This document shows, one piece after another, positions 1 through 13,142 of a DNA stretch of 64,000 bases. Position numbers and translations under genes: made by a program. The notes below the pieces were generated by a model, which made no database searches, had not been told where the DNA came from, and worked only from the letters and a program-made list of their open reading frames with translations. The first letter of the stretch is position 1, and every line of letters starts with the position of its first letter. The DNA comes from Myxocyprinus asiaticus (Eukaryota > Chordata > Actinopteri > Cypriniformes > Catostomidae): positions 16,922,501 through 16,986,500 of the forward strand of contig NC_059393.1 of the NCBI RefSeq assembly GCF_019703515.2, read 5' to 3'.

Positions 1-1098
1 TACACCTTGCATTTCAGTGTTCATGTTAAACATATTACAGTGTTATATAATGAATTACAGTAATAACAATAAGAGTGCCAATTTGCGCAGCTCCGTACAT
101 TTTTGTGCAAGTATAACTTAAGTACAAAGTATTATGAATGCCGTAATTAAAATTTCAAATGGCAGTAAAATGTTACGAATTGTTATTGTCTGTTTCTACA
201 TGTATGTCTGTTTTTCGTTTATCATTGTGCTGCCATAACACCTTGGATGTAAATCTGATGTGGACCACGCAATCTGAAACATTATATTACAATCATGCAG
301 TCATAAATTCATAATTTTTTATGGAGTATGCATACCCCATGTATGTACACTATGTGTGTGTGTATTTATGGAGGTCTGTGCTGTGTGTGTACATCAATGG
401 AGCAGGGAAAGGGAGGGTATGTCTTCGCTGGGTGCAGACAGCTGTGAAGCGGGGCTTGGCGAATCCTTCTCCATATGTTCTGGGAGCATTTCACACAACC
501 ACAGAACCTGATTTCGGGCCCCCATAAACCTGGAACACAACGGCATGGGATTTCATTTTTTTTTTTTTCGTACTCACTATAAGCATCCAACTTCAAAAAT
601 ACTTTTTCCTCTCATCTAAGTGGTTGCGATTGATAATATACACGAGTCATTGACATGAAATGCTTCTTTTTTTACATTCTAAATAAACATGCAGTTTTTA
701 TGAGTTCATATTAGACTACATTTGTCACACCGCAGGCCCATGTAAAATGAAATGGCAAAAAGCTTGATAAAAATTTGGTGGCCAGTTACGGCACCTAAAA
801 TATATACTTTTCCTTATACATTTTATAAATTTTAACCTAAAATCTTGATGTTCAGTTAAAAAAAAAAAAAACTCTTTTCGCACTCAAATATTGTCAAGTG
901 AGCTTACAGAATGGAACTGAGGGTACGCTGGGGAGTTTTGGATGCCATGGTGATGGTGTCCCAGCATGGCATCACACACAGCAGACATGGGCACATGCAT
1001 AAAGGCAGCCTGACTCAGCTGGCATCTTCATTCATTTTTTAAGGTCTCGTGGTCTCTATTCGTGCCATTATAAATGAGCTCGGCACCTTTCTGTATCA

Positions 1099-1160
1099 TT
1101 AAAGGGTATTTCACCTGAAATTTGTGGGTGATGACAGAATTTTCCAAACTATCCCTTTAA
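1099..1160. mobile_element. 62-bp remnant of a TTAA-flanked MITE (both ends, no middle)
   Basis: The segment starts TTAAAGGGTATTTCACC and ends CTATCCCTTTAA. These are the two ends of the longer elements at 11944 and 25214 (AAAGGGATA...TCACCCAAAAAT and its complement). The interior of several hundred bases is missing, leaving TTAA-to-TTAA in 62 bp. Confidence 0.65.
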
Positions 1161-2352
1161 TTCTAAAACAGCCTTTTTCTCTCTTTTTTCCCACTATGGT
1201 TTGTCCTTCTATCCTTAAGGGAGGGCATATGTCTGACTTTACATGTGCATGTGTGCATATTAGAAGAAAGACAGAAAGACTGAGAGAGAGAGATCGACAC
1301 CTAAAAAGGCGGCGATGGGAGCCATCTGCATAGGGCGGCATGCCAGTGTCTTGCCAATGTGCCCAGACCACCTGGCCACAATGCTAGCCAAGTATGCCAG
1401 CCTGGGCCCTGTAGCCTACAGACTGCTGCCCTCTTTCACTGCTTTGAAACTCCAGTGGCCCTGGAAACAGGGGCTGCTGCCTCTCCCTTGCCAGTAGCTT
1501 TGTTTGAAGTGAGACAGGCTGTGCAGTGCTGGGGGAGACCAGACAGTAAACAGTGCCCCCTTTCAGTACCCTCCCCTCCCCCAAACACACACACACACAC
1601 ATACACTTCGCCTTTGTGTAAAATGGTACTGTTTTGGTGTGTGTTTGGATGTGGGATGGATCTTTTTTTCCATTCACTTCCACTTTATATCTGTAGCACA
1701 TTATATTTTCTCTGCACAAACCCGCTCACTTGATAAGTTATTCTGAAGTTTTATTTTCTTTTTCTTTTTTTGAGGCTGTGATCCCCTCCTTTCCATAATC
1801 TTGCCTCCTGTGCACGCATCCATCCCCCTCACCACCCACCTCCCTCCCCTGTGCCCGGAGCCTTGGCATGGGCTCCCTGACAACCCTGGGAACCAGTGAT
1901 TCCGAGTGGCACTCAAGGGCCACAAACACTGGCTCTGCTGCCCGCTTCTGTCTTTGTTCTGTTTGTCTGCGCTTGAATATCAATGAGTACGTACTTGTGT
2001 CATTTAATCACCAAACATTTAGTCGGTGCTGACAGATTTATGTAAATGCTCGTTTGCAATTACAGCACCGCACTTTGAAATTATACACGTCGAATCGATA
2101 CAGATAGGAAATGGGATTAGGAGGTATTTCAGTTTATATGAATAAATACGGATTTGAAATTGGATATCTGTTTAATTTTGGAGTTGATTATATACACATC
2201 TGAGAAGTGCCTGAACTAGCCTGAACAGTTGGTTCCCACAAAAAAACCTTCATGTTAATTAAAGTCTGTAAAGTGAAATAGATTTGTGGTGAGCTTTAGT
2301 TACACCACAGATTCAACGCAACATAGAGCTACAAATTAATGTGGCCTTCAAG

Positions 2353-2849
2353 TAGGGATGGACACTTTCGAGTAATTTTGTAGCTGAATACTCTAACCCT
2401 CAAAAAACGAGTACCAGATTACTTCTAAATTAAAAGGCACATTAAAAAGTGTCAAATTTTTTCCACTATAAAAGCGCATCCTCATCTGTTGGTTTGCATG
2501 ACTCTAACAAGAGCCGAATACAAATAGAGCAGAATTAAATAAGAACCAAAATATTACAAGTATTGCCTTATAATATAACTTATATAGGCTGCACTAATGC
2601 CATGATATATCTTCTTCTCTTGTCCAACACCTCAACACCACACATATTCACAGCGCCCCCGTTTGGACTCAATTGTAAATGCGAGATTTGGTGGGAGATT
2701 CAGAGGGAAAACTGTGTAATTCAGCACTGCTCAGGGCTGGCAAATGCGGAAAGGAAACTTAATTTGCGATATTCAAGTAGCGTTTTTAATACTCAAGTTG
2801 CTTGTGCAGAACAAGTACTCTGTTACTCGATTACTCATGCACATCTCTA
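2353..2849. mobile_element. hAT-like MITE with perfect 8-bp target duplication
   Basis: An identical 8-bp sequence CCTTCAAG flanks the element (2345-2352 and 2850-2857). The ends are related in inverted orientation: TAGGGATGGACACTTTCGAG at the left and a complement of TAGAGATGTGCATGAGTAAT at the right. An 8-bp duplication and TAGGG-type ends fit non-autonomous hAT elements. The 497-bp interior has no transposase. Confidence 0.82.
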
Positions 2850-3387
2850 CCTTCAAGTGGAGTTGCGAATATCGTTATTACGAGTTCAGAGAGCATGAAT
2901 GATGAAGCAAAGTCGTATTTAGTGAGAATCTCATCATTTTAGATGATACCCGAGTTGCTGAGTTGTGATGTTGGAAAGGGCATGTCAACATGAAAGACGA
3001 TGGAAAGCAGTGCGTAATTTTGCACAATTATTTCAGTACTTTATTTAAAAACATTAAGTTTGTTATGTTATATATGACATCTTATAGATTCATTTATGCA
3101 TCGGTACAACAGAAAAAAAGAGCTTTTCCAGTCTTTATTTGTTTTAGTTTGGCTACGTCTGTATTTTGTTTTCGACTTGAATGCCTGACATGTCGTAAAA
3201 TCAATTGCCTAACTCTGAAGTAGAAGCTTCCCATGTGCACTAGAAGGCAGCTGCCACTGTGAATTTCTAGACTAAAATCACTCCAGTTTGTTGACTTGTG
3301 GCGACCACAACATGATAGCTAGATTTTTACATTTTCTGAAGAAAATGAGTGGTGGTTGACCACTCATAAACCCACACCACAAAGCTT

Positions 3388-3500
3388 GGGTGTTCCGGGT
3401 GGTTGCTAGGGCTTTGCTATTTGGTTGCTATGGTAATAAAAGTGTTTTTTAGCATGTTGCTATGCAGCTGCTAGGGTGGTATAGGTGGTTGTTAGGTGAT
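3388..3500 (+). repeat. degenerate minisatellite of GGTTGCTA/GTTGCTATG motifs
   Basis: Several irregularly spaced copies of GGTTGCTAGGG, GGTTGCTATGG, GTTGCTATGC and GCTGCTAGGGTGG occur in about 110 bp. The motif is familiar from teleost intergenic repeats. No ends of a mobile element are visible. Confidence 0.55.
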
Positions 3501-4075
3501 TACCTGCTTAACCGGCTTAAGTTTCTATGATATTCTGTTCATTATATATCAGAGGTTGACCAATTTATACTTTTTTCTGGTTAACTGGCACCAATAGTTG
3601 CTTTTGGAACTATTGGTTATCTACAAAAATTAACAATGATAGTACACCGATGGGTGAACTATCAGTTAATGTCTGTAGCACAAATGTAATAGTAATAGCG
3701 ATGCTTGAATCGGCAAGCACCGCTAATTTACCAGATTGACCCATTATATTGGGTGGAAATGACGCATCAGTCCTTCGGTGACCCTACCATCTACTGTCAA
3801 GAGGCCCATTTTACCCAGATTACCAGCCAGATTGTATGGCTAAAGTCTGCACGGAGTGAGTGAAGTGAAGGAGGGTGAAAGAGAAACGAGAGACTGGAGA
3901 GAGGCCCTGCAATTCCAGGAAGGCAGTCTTGTAACAGGTAGTGCCAGGCCGGAGGGGCCAGGTACGCCCACTGAAAGACTAATTGATTACTGCAGGAACT
4001 GCTGGGTGATAAATAGCCTGATGTATTGCCTCCCTCCAGAGACACTGTCCAAAGGCCAACTGAGGATATTTTGGT

Positions 4076-4159
4076 AAAGTGGAGGGGGGAGAGAGACGGA
4101 GAGAGAAAGGGAAGGATAAAGTGGAGGGGGGAGAGAGACGGAGAGAGGGAGGGAAGGAT
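4076..4159 (+). repeat. two tandem 42-bp purine-rich units
   Basis: Units 4076-4117 and 4118-4159 both begin AAAGTGGAGGGGGGAGAGAG and end GGGAAGGAT. They differ at only two positions (AGAAAG versus GGAGGG region). The high identity suggests a recent slippage duplication. Confidence 0.85.
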
Positions 4160-4450
4160 TGTGAAGAAACAGATCTGATATTGAAATGTTGTCTCTACTG
4201 TGTTGCAACCTGGTCCGTGGAGTGTAATCCATACGGTTGACTAGGTGATGAAGTCGGATCTAGCCATGAATTCAGGCTGTAATATTTGACAGGTCTAAAA
4301 GTGGCCACACACAGGGCCCGGGGGTCTGCTTAAATGTTGTGCACACATTTATTCATCATTTTAGACCCTAGTTTTAGTCTACAGAGAAATTGGGAATATC
4401 AGGGAAATTGAAATTGTGTGCTTTCCAGGCCTGGAAAAGTCACAAAGTAA

Positions 4451-4900
4451 TTTTTTTGCTTTGCTCTGCTCAAAAATATTTCATTGTAAATATTGCTCTT
4501 GGCAGAGTAAAACTTGACAGCAAGTCTGAGTCGATTCTTTTCAATGAATTGGTTTAACCGATCTGCATGATTCATTACTGAATTGGTTTGAATTTGAATT
4601 TAAAAAAGTCCTTATCCATTAAGGTGTAAAGGTCATGGAAATATGTATAATACTTTAAAAATACATTTTTCTTGTTATGCTCTGCTCTAAAATATTTAAC
4701 CAGCTAAATACTGGCTATGTAGAACTTAGGTGTGGATGTGTGAGAACTTGTGGACAAATCATTCTTTTGAGTCGGTTCTTTTCAGTTAATCTGTTGAACT
4801 GGTTCACAAATAAGTTGTAATGATTCGCTAATGAATCAATCAAAATTGGAAAATTGGAAATTCATTGGTCAAGAAGTGTCTTAACTTTTAAGGTATGGTA
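4451..4900 (+). repeat. diverged direct duplication of about 220 bp
   Basis: The blocks 4451-4671 and 4672-4900 share TGCTCTGCTC(T/A)AAAATATTT near the start, then GAGTCGNTTCTTTTCA, TGATTC and a CTTTTAAGGT-like segment in the same order. The GAGTCGGTTCTTT motif also recurs in inverted form at about 7530 and 47130. Confidence 0.55.
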
Positions 4901-6708
4901 TTTTTGTGAGGCTTAATTTTGTCTGGTTATTATAGTTATGTAACATTAAATGGTCTAACATTTGGTCTTTTCTGTCAAAAACATGCAGATACATGTGCAT
5001 TGTAGCTCATATGCAGCAACTGAATCGTTCCTCCTCTGGTGTGTGCATTTACACGGCCCAAGTGAATCAGATATCCTGAGCAACAACAAACAGATCGCCT
5101 CTCCGTTGAAAGAGAGGGAGCCCCACAAAGCACTCCTTCCTTACAGTAAAACAAAATCCAGGGAGGGAAAAGAAAGGGCAGTGAGGAATCAGAGCGAGCA
5201 TTGCTCAGAAATCCAAGCTCTACTACTGCAAATTCCGTCTCAATTTTCCCCAGGAGAGATCGATATGTTGGTCGATGGGCTGGGCTGAGATTGTCCACAG
5301 CTCATCAAGCATAGCCAGCCAATACACACATATTTGTAGATCTGCAAGTTCATTCAGTCACCGTGACATTTGCAATCCAATTACTGTTGCTACTGTAATA
5401 TTAATTTGAGTTTTTTAGGCGTAACATTACATTGTTTTTTTCTTCTATCCTATTAATTATGCATATTACTGTAGCATTAATGCTAATGGATAACTGTAGA
5501 CATTTGGATAGACTACAGACATTTGCAAACCACTTAAGGACTGTAAATTTATCTCGCAGTGAATTTTAATAATGGTCTTGACACGGTTTTGCATAGAAAG
5601 CACAATACGAAAGTAAAGTTTAAATGAAATGATTTTCATTTATATTTCGTATTCTCTTTTGGTTTCTGTATAAATTATAAACACAGATAGTAAAATCTAG
5701 CACTGCATTAATACCAGGTAGAGTGGGCAATACACAGTCCAAGCCTTTGGTGAGTGTGTGTGGTCAGGACTCAGGGCAGAGCTCCAGACGGGCTCGTGGG
5801 CAACACACACAGTAACCTGAGAGACGGCAGTTCCTAACGGCCCCATCGATCTCTCCACACCACCCTACAGTACACTGGACCTCTCTTTTTCTGCATTCTA
5901 GCCCAACACCGGCCCCTTAAATAGCTAAAAAAAATTAACAGATAAATAGGAAAAACTGAGACAAATTAAATTAAATTTAAAATGAATGGTATTTCGTCTA
6001 AAAGCACTGTCAGTCAAAAAAGGCTGTTCATCCAATCTTAATTTGGCTAACATGTAAGAAATTTGACTAGCTATAAAGTTTTCACTGATGTTAGAGCGCT
6101 TTATATTGTTTTAATACTTTATAAGCTATGCTTTAATGGCATGCAAAAAAAAAAAAAAAGAAAAGAAAAGAATAAATACAACCACATTCTCCACATGATC
6201 ATACTATGGCTATGAAGGGTTGACTCTGTTTGTAACAGACCCTTCTAAAGTGAGACTTGCCAGGAGTCCTCTCACTCCCTCTCGCCTCGACCCAGGGGGT
6301 TTCAACAATACAAGAAGCCCATTGTCTGGCTCAGAGGAACCTCTTTCTGGTAACATTTTCTACTTATCAATGAATGAGACGCAGAGAGAGGGGGGAGAGG
6401 CAGCCTGCACTCTCTTGCTATGAGTCGGCACTTTGTGTTCATGAGCGACTGACATCGGCTCCCCACGCTGGCATTCTTCATCAGATTGGAGCAACCCTGC
6501 AAGGCAGCTTGCAGCAGAGGGTCACAGTGCAAAATTGACATGGAGAATGCCAGTAGGTAGAGCAGTTTAGTTGTTCAGTAGTGAAATACATAATAAAATA
6601 AAGGACATTATAAAAATAAAGGACATTAAGGAATCTTTTCACACTGTCAAATGAACAACAGCAATGATACTCAAACGATGTAGTTATGAAGATTTAAGTC
6701 TCACAGAC

Positions 6709-7339
6709 ATTAAAGGAATATTATGTGTTCAATACAAGTTAAGCTCAATTGACAGCATTTGTGGCATAATGTTGATTACCACAAAAATTTATTTAGACTC
6801 ATCCCTCCTTTTCTTTAAAAAAAGCAAAAATCAAGGTTATAGTAAGTGCTTACAATCGAAGTGAAAGGGGCCAATTTTTGGAGGGTTTAAAGGCAGAAAT
6901 TTGAAGCTTATAATTTTATAAAAGCACTTACATACATTTTTCTCTTAAAACGCATGTATTATTTGAGCTGTAAAGTTGTTTAAATCATAATTTTGTTTTA
7001 GGGTTTGTTGACATTACATCATCATGGCAACGAAGTTGTAAAATTGGCTATAACTTTACACAGAAAATGTTAGTAAGTGATTTTATCACACTAAAATCAT
7101 GTTTACAAGCATATTGTTTATGTCTTGTGGCTATACTTTTGAAACTGAGTATTTTAACGATCAAAAATTGCTCCCCATTCACTTCCATTGTTAGTGCCTC
7201 ACTGTAACCTTGATTTTTGCTTTTTTTTTTTTTAAAGAAAACAAGGGGCAAGTCCAAATACATTTTTGTGGTAATCAATATTATCCCACAAATGCTTTTG
7301 ATTGAGCTTAACTTGTATTTAACCTGGAATATTTCTCTG
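6709..7339. mobile_element. DNA element with long (about 160 bp) terminal inverted repeats
   Basis: The left arm (6709-6870) contains AATACAAGTTAAGCTCAAT, TGATTACCACAAAAAT, AAGCAAAAATCAAGGTTA and GAAGTGAA. The right arm (about 7170-7339) contains the complement of each in mirrored order. The centre of roughly 300 bp has no transposase-like frame. Arms of this length relative to the element suggest a MITE or foldback type. The right outer border is eroded and no clear target duplication was found. Confidence 0.75.
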
Positions 7340-7746
7340 AGTACATGAAACAGTTCTTGTTTCATTGTGAGTCGAACATGACTGAAAGTAAAGACTTACG
7401 GTTTGGTAGTGAGTCAGATGTTTGTTCGCTAACCACTCTGATTCAGTGAGTTTATTTAGTGAAGGGATCATCAGACTTATTTTAAAACAATAACGGGTGA
7501 TTACGTTAGCCTTTTTAGCGATTCACAAAAAGAACCGACTCATAAGAGTCAGTGATTCGAGATTGGAATTACGCTGGTTGCGCTGTATGTTCGTTTCCAA
7601 ATACAGCCAGTAAAAATAACTCAACAAACATGTGTTGCCTCAGCATTATTATGCAGTACTTGGTCTTTTTATGTCATTGCATTCAATTGAGACTACAATC
7701 TTACAATTTCTATTGCTGTGACACTCTGGAAAGCAATCCGGGAAAC

Positions 7747-7915
7747 TAGTACTGCAACAACTTATCGATAAAGTCTATTACAAGCGACCACAAATTTCAT
7801 TATCGAATAGTTGGATGTGTACGTTGTGCTCTGAGAAGCTACATAGGATATAATCCTTCATATAATACAATAATGTATTAATCAATTTTCAAAATAATCG
7901 TTAGTTGCAGCACTA
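7747..7915. mobile_element. short hAT-like MITE (169 bp)
   Basis: The left end TAGTACTGCAACAAC and the right end GTTAGTTGCAGCACTA are inverted copies, with ATCGATAA and ATAATCG just inside. They resemble the ends of the larger element at 58628 (TAGGGCTGCAACTAACGATT). The flanking 8-mers match only 5 of 8 positions, so the insertion is old or the borders are shifted. Confidence 0.5.
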
Positions 7916-7989
7916 CGCAAGACACATGCTCATAGTTTCCCAACAATTTCAAAACTAAAGTTGAAAGATAGGTGAAAAAGGAAAAGCAT

Positions 7990-8345
7990 AAAACCTACAA
8001 AGGCAGCATCAGTAATGCTATCCATTACGGCGCTATAATTATGGTAAGTGAAGCAGAACTGAGTCAATACGGCAATTCATCAATTGCATTCCCAAACTAT
8101 TTCGGTCTGGCTTATTTCATGCTGCTGCTGATGGTGTCCTTCACTTGCGCAATATCTCGGCCGCACGTCAAGGTTCCTCTCGTCCTAATCCACTTTCTTG
8201 AGATGTCCATTATTCCACGGTGCTCTCCTGTAATATTAATCATGCTTTCGTTAATTGATCCGCCGTCGCTGCTGGAATTGCCATGGGTGAGTGATTCCTT
8301 GAACATCTTAACAGAATACCAGGCATTATAAATGGGGCTCGGGCC
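7990..8345. promoter_or_regulatory. candidate conserved non-coding element in the nfia intron
   Basis: This 350-bp block has no repeat character and a balanced composition. It contains several AT-rich homeodomain-like cores (CTATAATTATGG, AATATTAATCATG, CGTTAATTGATC). An open frame of 119 codons spans it, but no domain or codon pattern supports a protein. The idea of an enhancer is inference from composition and gene context only. Confidence 0.25.
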
Positions 8346-8703
8346 TACAGATCTGGGCAGAGGTCCACACTGGTGCTTTCTCTCAACAAACATGCACAAC
8401 TATCATCCAACACACATGCATGTTACTGTAATAGTTCCACTGCTGTAAAATTAAGGCTGTAATATGAGCTGGGAATTAAAGTCATGCTCATGTTGTGGAT
8501 TCTGTGTTATGCCTTCTGAAGAGTGCAGTCAAACAAACATTTTACACTACAACATTTACTGAAATAATACTTGTTTATGCAGACCACTTTTCATTCTGCT
8601 GTCAGCACAATTTGAAATTATGTCTTCCAAAGAACACATTTTGCCAACAAAATGTTTTATTTTTCCAAAATTAAAGCACATTTAGGGTACTAATTACAAA
8701 TTC

Positions 8704-8769
8704 TTATATTGTGGATAGATAGATGTATTTATTTTATTTCTCTATTATTGGTAGAAATTCTAACTGATA

Positions 8770-8828
<59 letters not shown>

Positions 8829-9112
8829 TCTCAGCAAGTCAAGCAAACATTTTTTTTCCAATATACAAAATGAGTAAAAAAATAAATAAATAAATAAATA
8901 AATCTAGAATATACTAATATGATACAATAATGAAGATTTAATTCTCACAGTTGTACACAAAACAGTTGTAACTTTATTTCGAGTTGGAAATGACTGAAAG
9001 TGAAGACTTAAGTCATTAGTTCATGATTGTAATAAAATATGTTTTATTTTTGCCAACAAGTTGTTATATTGTGGATAGATTTGTTTCTTTTATTTCTCTA
9101 TTATTGGTAAGT
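8704..9112 (+). repeat. direct repeat pair (about 50 bp each) flanking an (AT)n tract
   Basis: 8704-8753 and 9063-9112 share TATATTGTGGATAGAT and TTTATTTCTCTATTATTGGTA. The copies lie 359 bp apart, with the (AT)n tract and an (AAAT)n tract (8880-8903) between them. Confidence 0.6.
8775..8823. repeat. (AT)n microsatellite
   Basis: Uninterrupted AT dinucleotide repeat of about 24 units. Confidence 0.97.
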
Positions 9113-11943
9113 CAACAGAAGTAATCTTCGGTTTGAGTGATTTGCTGTATAAACTCTAAAATAAAATCTAAAAAGCCCAGTAATAATGAAAGAATTTACT
9201 TATGTTCAAAGCTCAATTCAAACTAGCATTTTTTACTAATTCACAAAATTAGTAGATACAAATCTAGACTCTTCCTGTATCCATACATAAACATTCTATC
9301 TATCAAGTTTTGCACTGTTTCATTGATTATGTGTTGTATCTAAAACACAATGTGAAAATATTACCTTGTGATAAATCAGATTCATTGTCGATATAATGTC
9401 AGAATGTAACATCATGACATGATTTGCATTGTCTCTCGGTTTGTGTCGGTTTCTTGTATTTATCTCCAAGTCATATTATGTTCGGCATAAAAATGACAAA
9501 TTTGTGGATTTGGGAATCGTGGTTGCTAAATCCTGAGTAGCCCATTGTTCAAAAAAGGGCATGGGGGGATGGCAGCCGCTCAAATGAGGAGAGGGCACTT
9601 TTAAAATGGTTGTCAGATCTTTTAAGATGGCTGCCAGGGTGTTAAGTATTTAGAGGAGTGAGGGTATATTATGGATAAATGGTAACATCTGCATCTCTAC
9701 GTTATTGATGAGTCTCTTTAAAATAATGGTTATATGTGGCTGTGTGTGTGGGATAGGACTTTTGTCTGTTTTCCCTCCTTTTTTCAAATCAGGATGCTGT
9801 TGAACTTGGCAGTAAACTTGTTGGCAACGGCGGTTTCTGTGTCATCCAACAATAGGAGCAGCTAACGTGATTCTCTCAGTATTGCTGTGCCTGGCAGGAC
9901 GATTTAGCAGCTATGGTTGGGATAAGCTTGTGTGGCGGAGAAAAAAATGGATGAGAATGAGTTGCTTTTAAATGGTTTCTGGCATGCAAGATGTTTTCTT
10001 CCCAAAACCCGAAGCCTTTATGTTTTTGTCAGAAGATTGCATTTTTAATTAATAGATCTATTGTGTGTGGATAGTAATAAGTACAATTGTGCTAAACAAG
10101 AAAATCTGAACGACGTTGCTCACCTGACAGGCCCGATTGTTTTGTTTGTTTTCCTGACAACAGGCGACTGTCTTAAAATGGTTGCAGACTGATCGGCACA
10201 AAATGGAGGTGGAGGGGAGGAGCTTTGATGTGGGAGCTGAACGTGATAGCATTATATTTCAACATTCAACGTCCTACATGAAATTGTCAGTTCTTGTTCG
10301 TCTGTCTATCTTGACGTGAGTTGGATGCTTAACAGTTTCTTGTCCGTAAGCCCAAAACATTCTAGGTTGAGATGGCACACGGTCGTTTGTTTGCCTAGTT
10401 TCACCCTGTTTTGTTTGTAGATGCCAGCTAGCTCCTACACAAACGCGTATCTCTTTTTCATGCCGTCTCTGTTGTTCTACCGAATTTACTGCTTGCTAAA
10501 GGACTTGTGAGAGTTGAAATGACAACCCAGAGCTTTGGCTGGCATCTCTCTGAATGCTTCTAACGCTCTCGGGTGTACGCCAGAGACTTGGACCGAGCCA
10601 CCGTTCACAACTGAGCATTTGTCCAAAGGCTTTTGCTTCCCCAGACACTCAAAGTGTTCATATTTTAATTCTAATTAGTATCACAATTGCACTGCATAAA
10701 TAAAAATGACTGCACTTTGCACATCTTGACGATATAGAGCTTATGACAATACTTGGAACATAGTGCCACCTTTGTTGAGATTTTTTTTTCGTGGAACATT
10801 TCCTGTATATGCTGTATCTGAATTATGGTCGCTTGTGATTTATGTGAAATTTAGAAAGTGCAACAGAAAGCATTTTAGCACCCTATGTATTGACTCGGCT
10901 ACATTTTGAAATTAGTTTTTATAATTTTCATTCATCGGATGAATGAAATCAAATCGATATAAAATGAAAAATCAATAAGGAATGTATTTCTTGAAAATTA
11001 CATAATTTGTTCTCATTTTTATCCCTCACCCTCGCTACAGACCAGCAAGAAATATAACACTATGTATAAAACAGTTAAATTAGTTACCATTTTCAATCTA
11101 TTTTTATCAATTTACTTTTTTCTTTTCCCCAACCATTTTGGTTGCAAATCTATAAGTTCCTATGAATTCAGACTTTTTTTATTAAAGTAAATTCAATTAC
11201 TTATCCTATTAATTATTAAACCCATTTCTGACATGATTGAGACACCCTTTTTTAAGTGTTGACATGTGTTTTTGCATAGTGGTGGGTGGTCACTGCTTCT
11301 AGTGCCCAGACTGCGGGGGGAGTTCCCTCAGTGAGGGGCAGAGAATAATACAGTGAAGGGGAAGTTGCGGGCTGAGTAGTGCGTCTCTGGCAGTGTATCC
11401 TTCAGCCTTGGCAAGTGTCTTCCAGTCTGTTCCAAACACGAGCTACGGCCATTCTCCAAGGAAGAGAGAGCAAATAGAGAGCAAGAGAGAAAGACAACGA
11501 AATAGAGAGAGACTTAATGAGAGGGGGTGAAAAAGTTGGCTGCCAAATTGATGAACACCTCTTTTTTTTCCAATGTCCTACTGCCAAGATCATGGAGACT
11601 TTCTATATTCACTCATTCTGACGGAGAAGGAAAGAGGGGGGTTAGACAAGGCCTTCTTGCCCAAGGGTTAGAGTTCGATATTTGCGGCTAGTCAAGCACC
11701 CCCTCCTTTGCCACAAGAGGTGCAAATGTTTCCCGTCATTTATTTATCCACTGTGTATTTATTTACGTATCTAAACCAGAATGTTTATGTGTAAAGCTGA
11801 CAGTTTGTGTCCAAAGAAATACAAAAAAATCTCTATTACAGTTAATGGACTTTAGTCAGGGTAGACGTAATACTTTATTTGAGGTGAATGAAAACGAGGC
11901 TGTGATGAAAAGAAGTACAGACTGTACAAACTGTTGTGTTCTC

Positions 11944-12570
11944 TTAAAGGGATATTTCACCCAAAAATTAAAATTCTCATTATTTACTCACGCTCATGAT
12001 ATCCCTGCTGTGTATGACTTTCTTTCTTCACCAGAACACATTTGAAGAAAAATATCTTAGCTCACTAGGTCCTTAAAATGCAAGTGAATGAGATTTGTCT
12101 TTTAAAGCTCTAAAAATCACAGACAGTTAACATCATCGATATGACACCAGCGGTTAAATTACTGTCTTCTAATATCAATATCAACCATCGCTTCCGTTAG
12201 GGTTCACGAGAGGGTGGAGTCCAAGCAGTCTCTCGTGCGACATTTGCGTTGCCAAGATACCAACGTAATCTCACATTCTCCACTCGATTGAGACATCCAG
12301 GAATAGCACACAAACACACCATTGTGAGGATAAATACAGATACAAATACAGATCTAAACCAAAATCAACAAAGGTTCTGAACAGCGTTCCTCCTCCTCAC
12401 TTGTAAACAGCGCTGCTCCTCTGGCTGTGACGTACGTGCGTCAGTTCTTGCGTGTTTCAAATGCCAATGGTATTACGTTACACGTTAAAGAAAGTCATTC
12501 ACACCTGGGATATCATGAGGATGAGTAAATAATGAGAGAATTTTCATTTTTGGGTGAACTATCCCTTTAA
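11944..12570. mobile_element. TTAA-flanked MITE (627 bp)
   Basis: It begins TTAAAGGGATATTTCACCCA and ends TGGGTGAACTATCCCTTTAA, with inverted repeats of about 60 bp that include CTCATTATTTACTCA near each end. TTAA borders are typical of Kolobok-type or piggyBac-type cut-and-paste elements. No transposase is present. The same family occurs at 25214 and as a minimal remnant at 1099. Confidence 0.82.
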
Positions 12571-12578
12571 GTCTAGAA

Positions 12579-13137
12579 GGGGTAGGCAATCTTTCTGACA
12601 TGGAGTGCCATTTTTTATTTTTCTAGTCAATGGCTCTTTTAATCATTTAATGTAATTTTGAGTGTGACCATGGTTTAAAGAGGGTGTACATGTATGCTGG
12701 GTAGGAAATCTCAAGGATTAATAGTGGTGTTTATTACATCACGTGTTGTTCTGAAAGCAAAAAGAAACAAATGAAACACGGAATGTAGACTGTCATCCGC
12801 GCAGCCTGACCGGAGCAAAGCAGGCGCATTTACCCACGCGATTATGCGAAAGTGAAGCGCTACCAGCTTGTCATCTGCGAATGGCTTGCCTGCGCTGCAC
12901 AAATCTGTTGGGTATTCTGCAGTCTCATCACATTTTATCTTTTTGTTTAGCCTCCCATTCAGCTCATGAAACGCTGCATGATCATGTGGAAGGATTACAT
13001 CAAGATGTAGATTGGAATGCTGGTGCGGAATTTGTATAAATAATTTAGTCTACTCCTCTCTCGCCGTTGCTGGCATGCCTGTGATTACCCCTCCGCATGC
13101 CAATGCTGGCACACGTGCCATAGGTTGCCGACCCATG
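12579..13137. mobile_element. hAT-like MITE abutting the TTAA MITE
   Basis: The flanks GTCTAGAA (12571-12578) and GTCTAGAG (13138-13145) match at 7 of 8 bases. The ends GGGGTAGGCAATC and GGTTGCCGACCC are inverted copies, with GGAGTGCCA and the GTGCCA complement inside. The structure fits a non-autonomous hAT element. Confidence 0.72.
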
Positions 13138-13142
13138 GTCTA

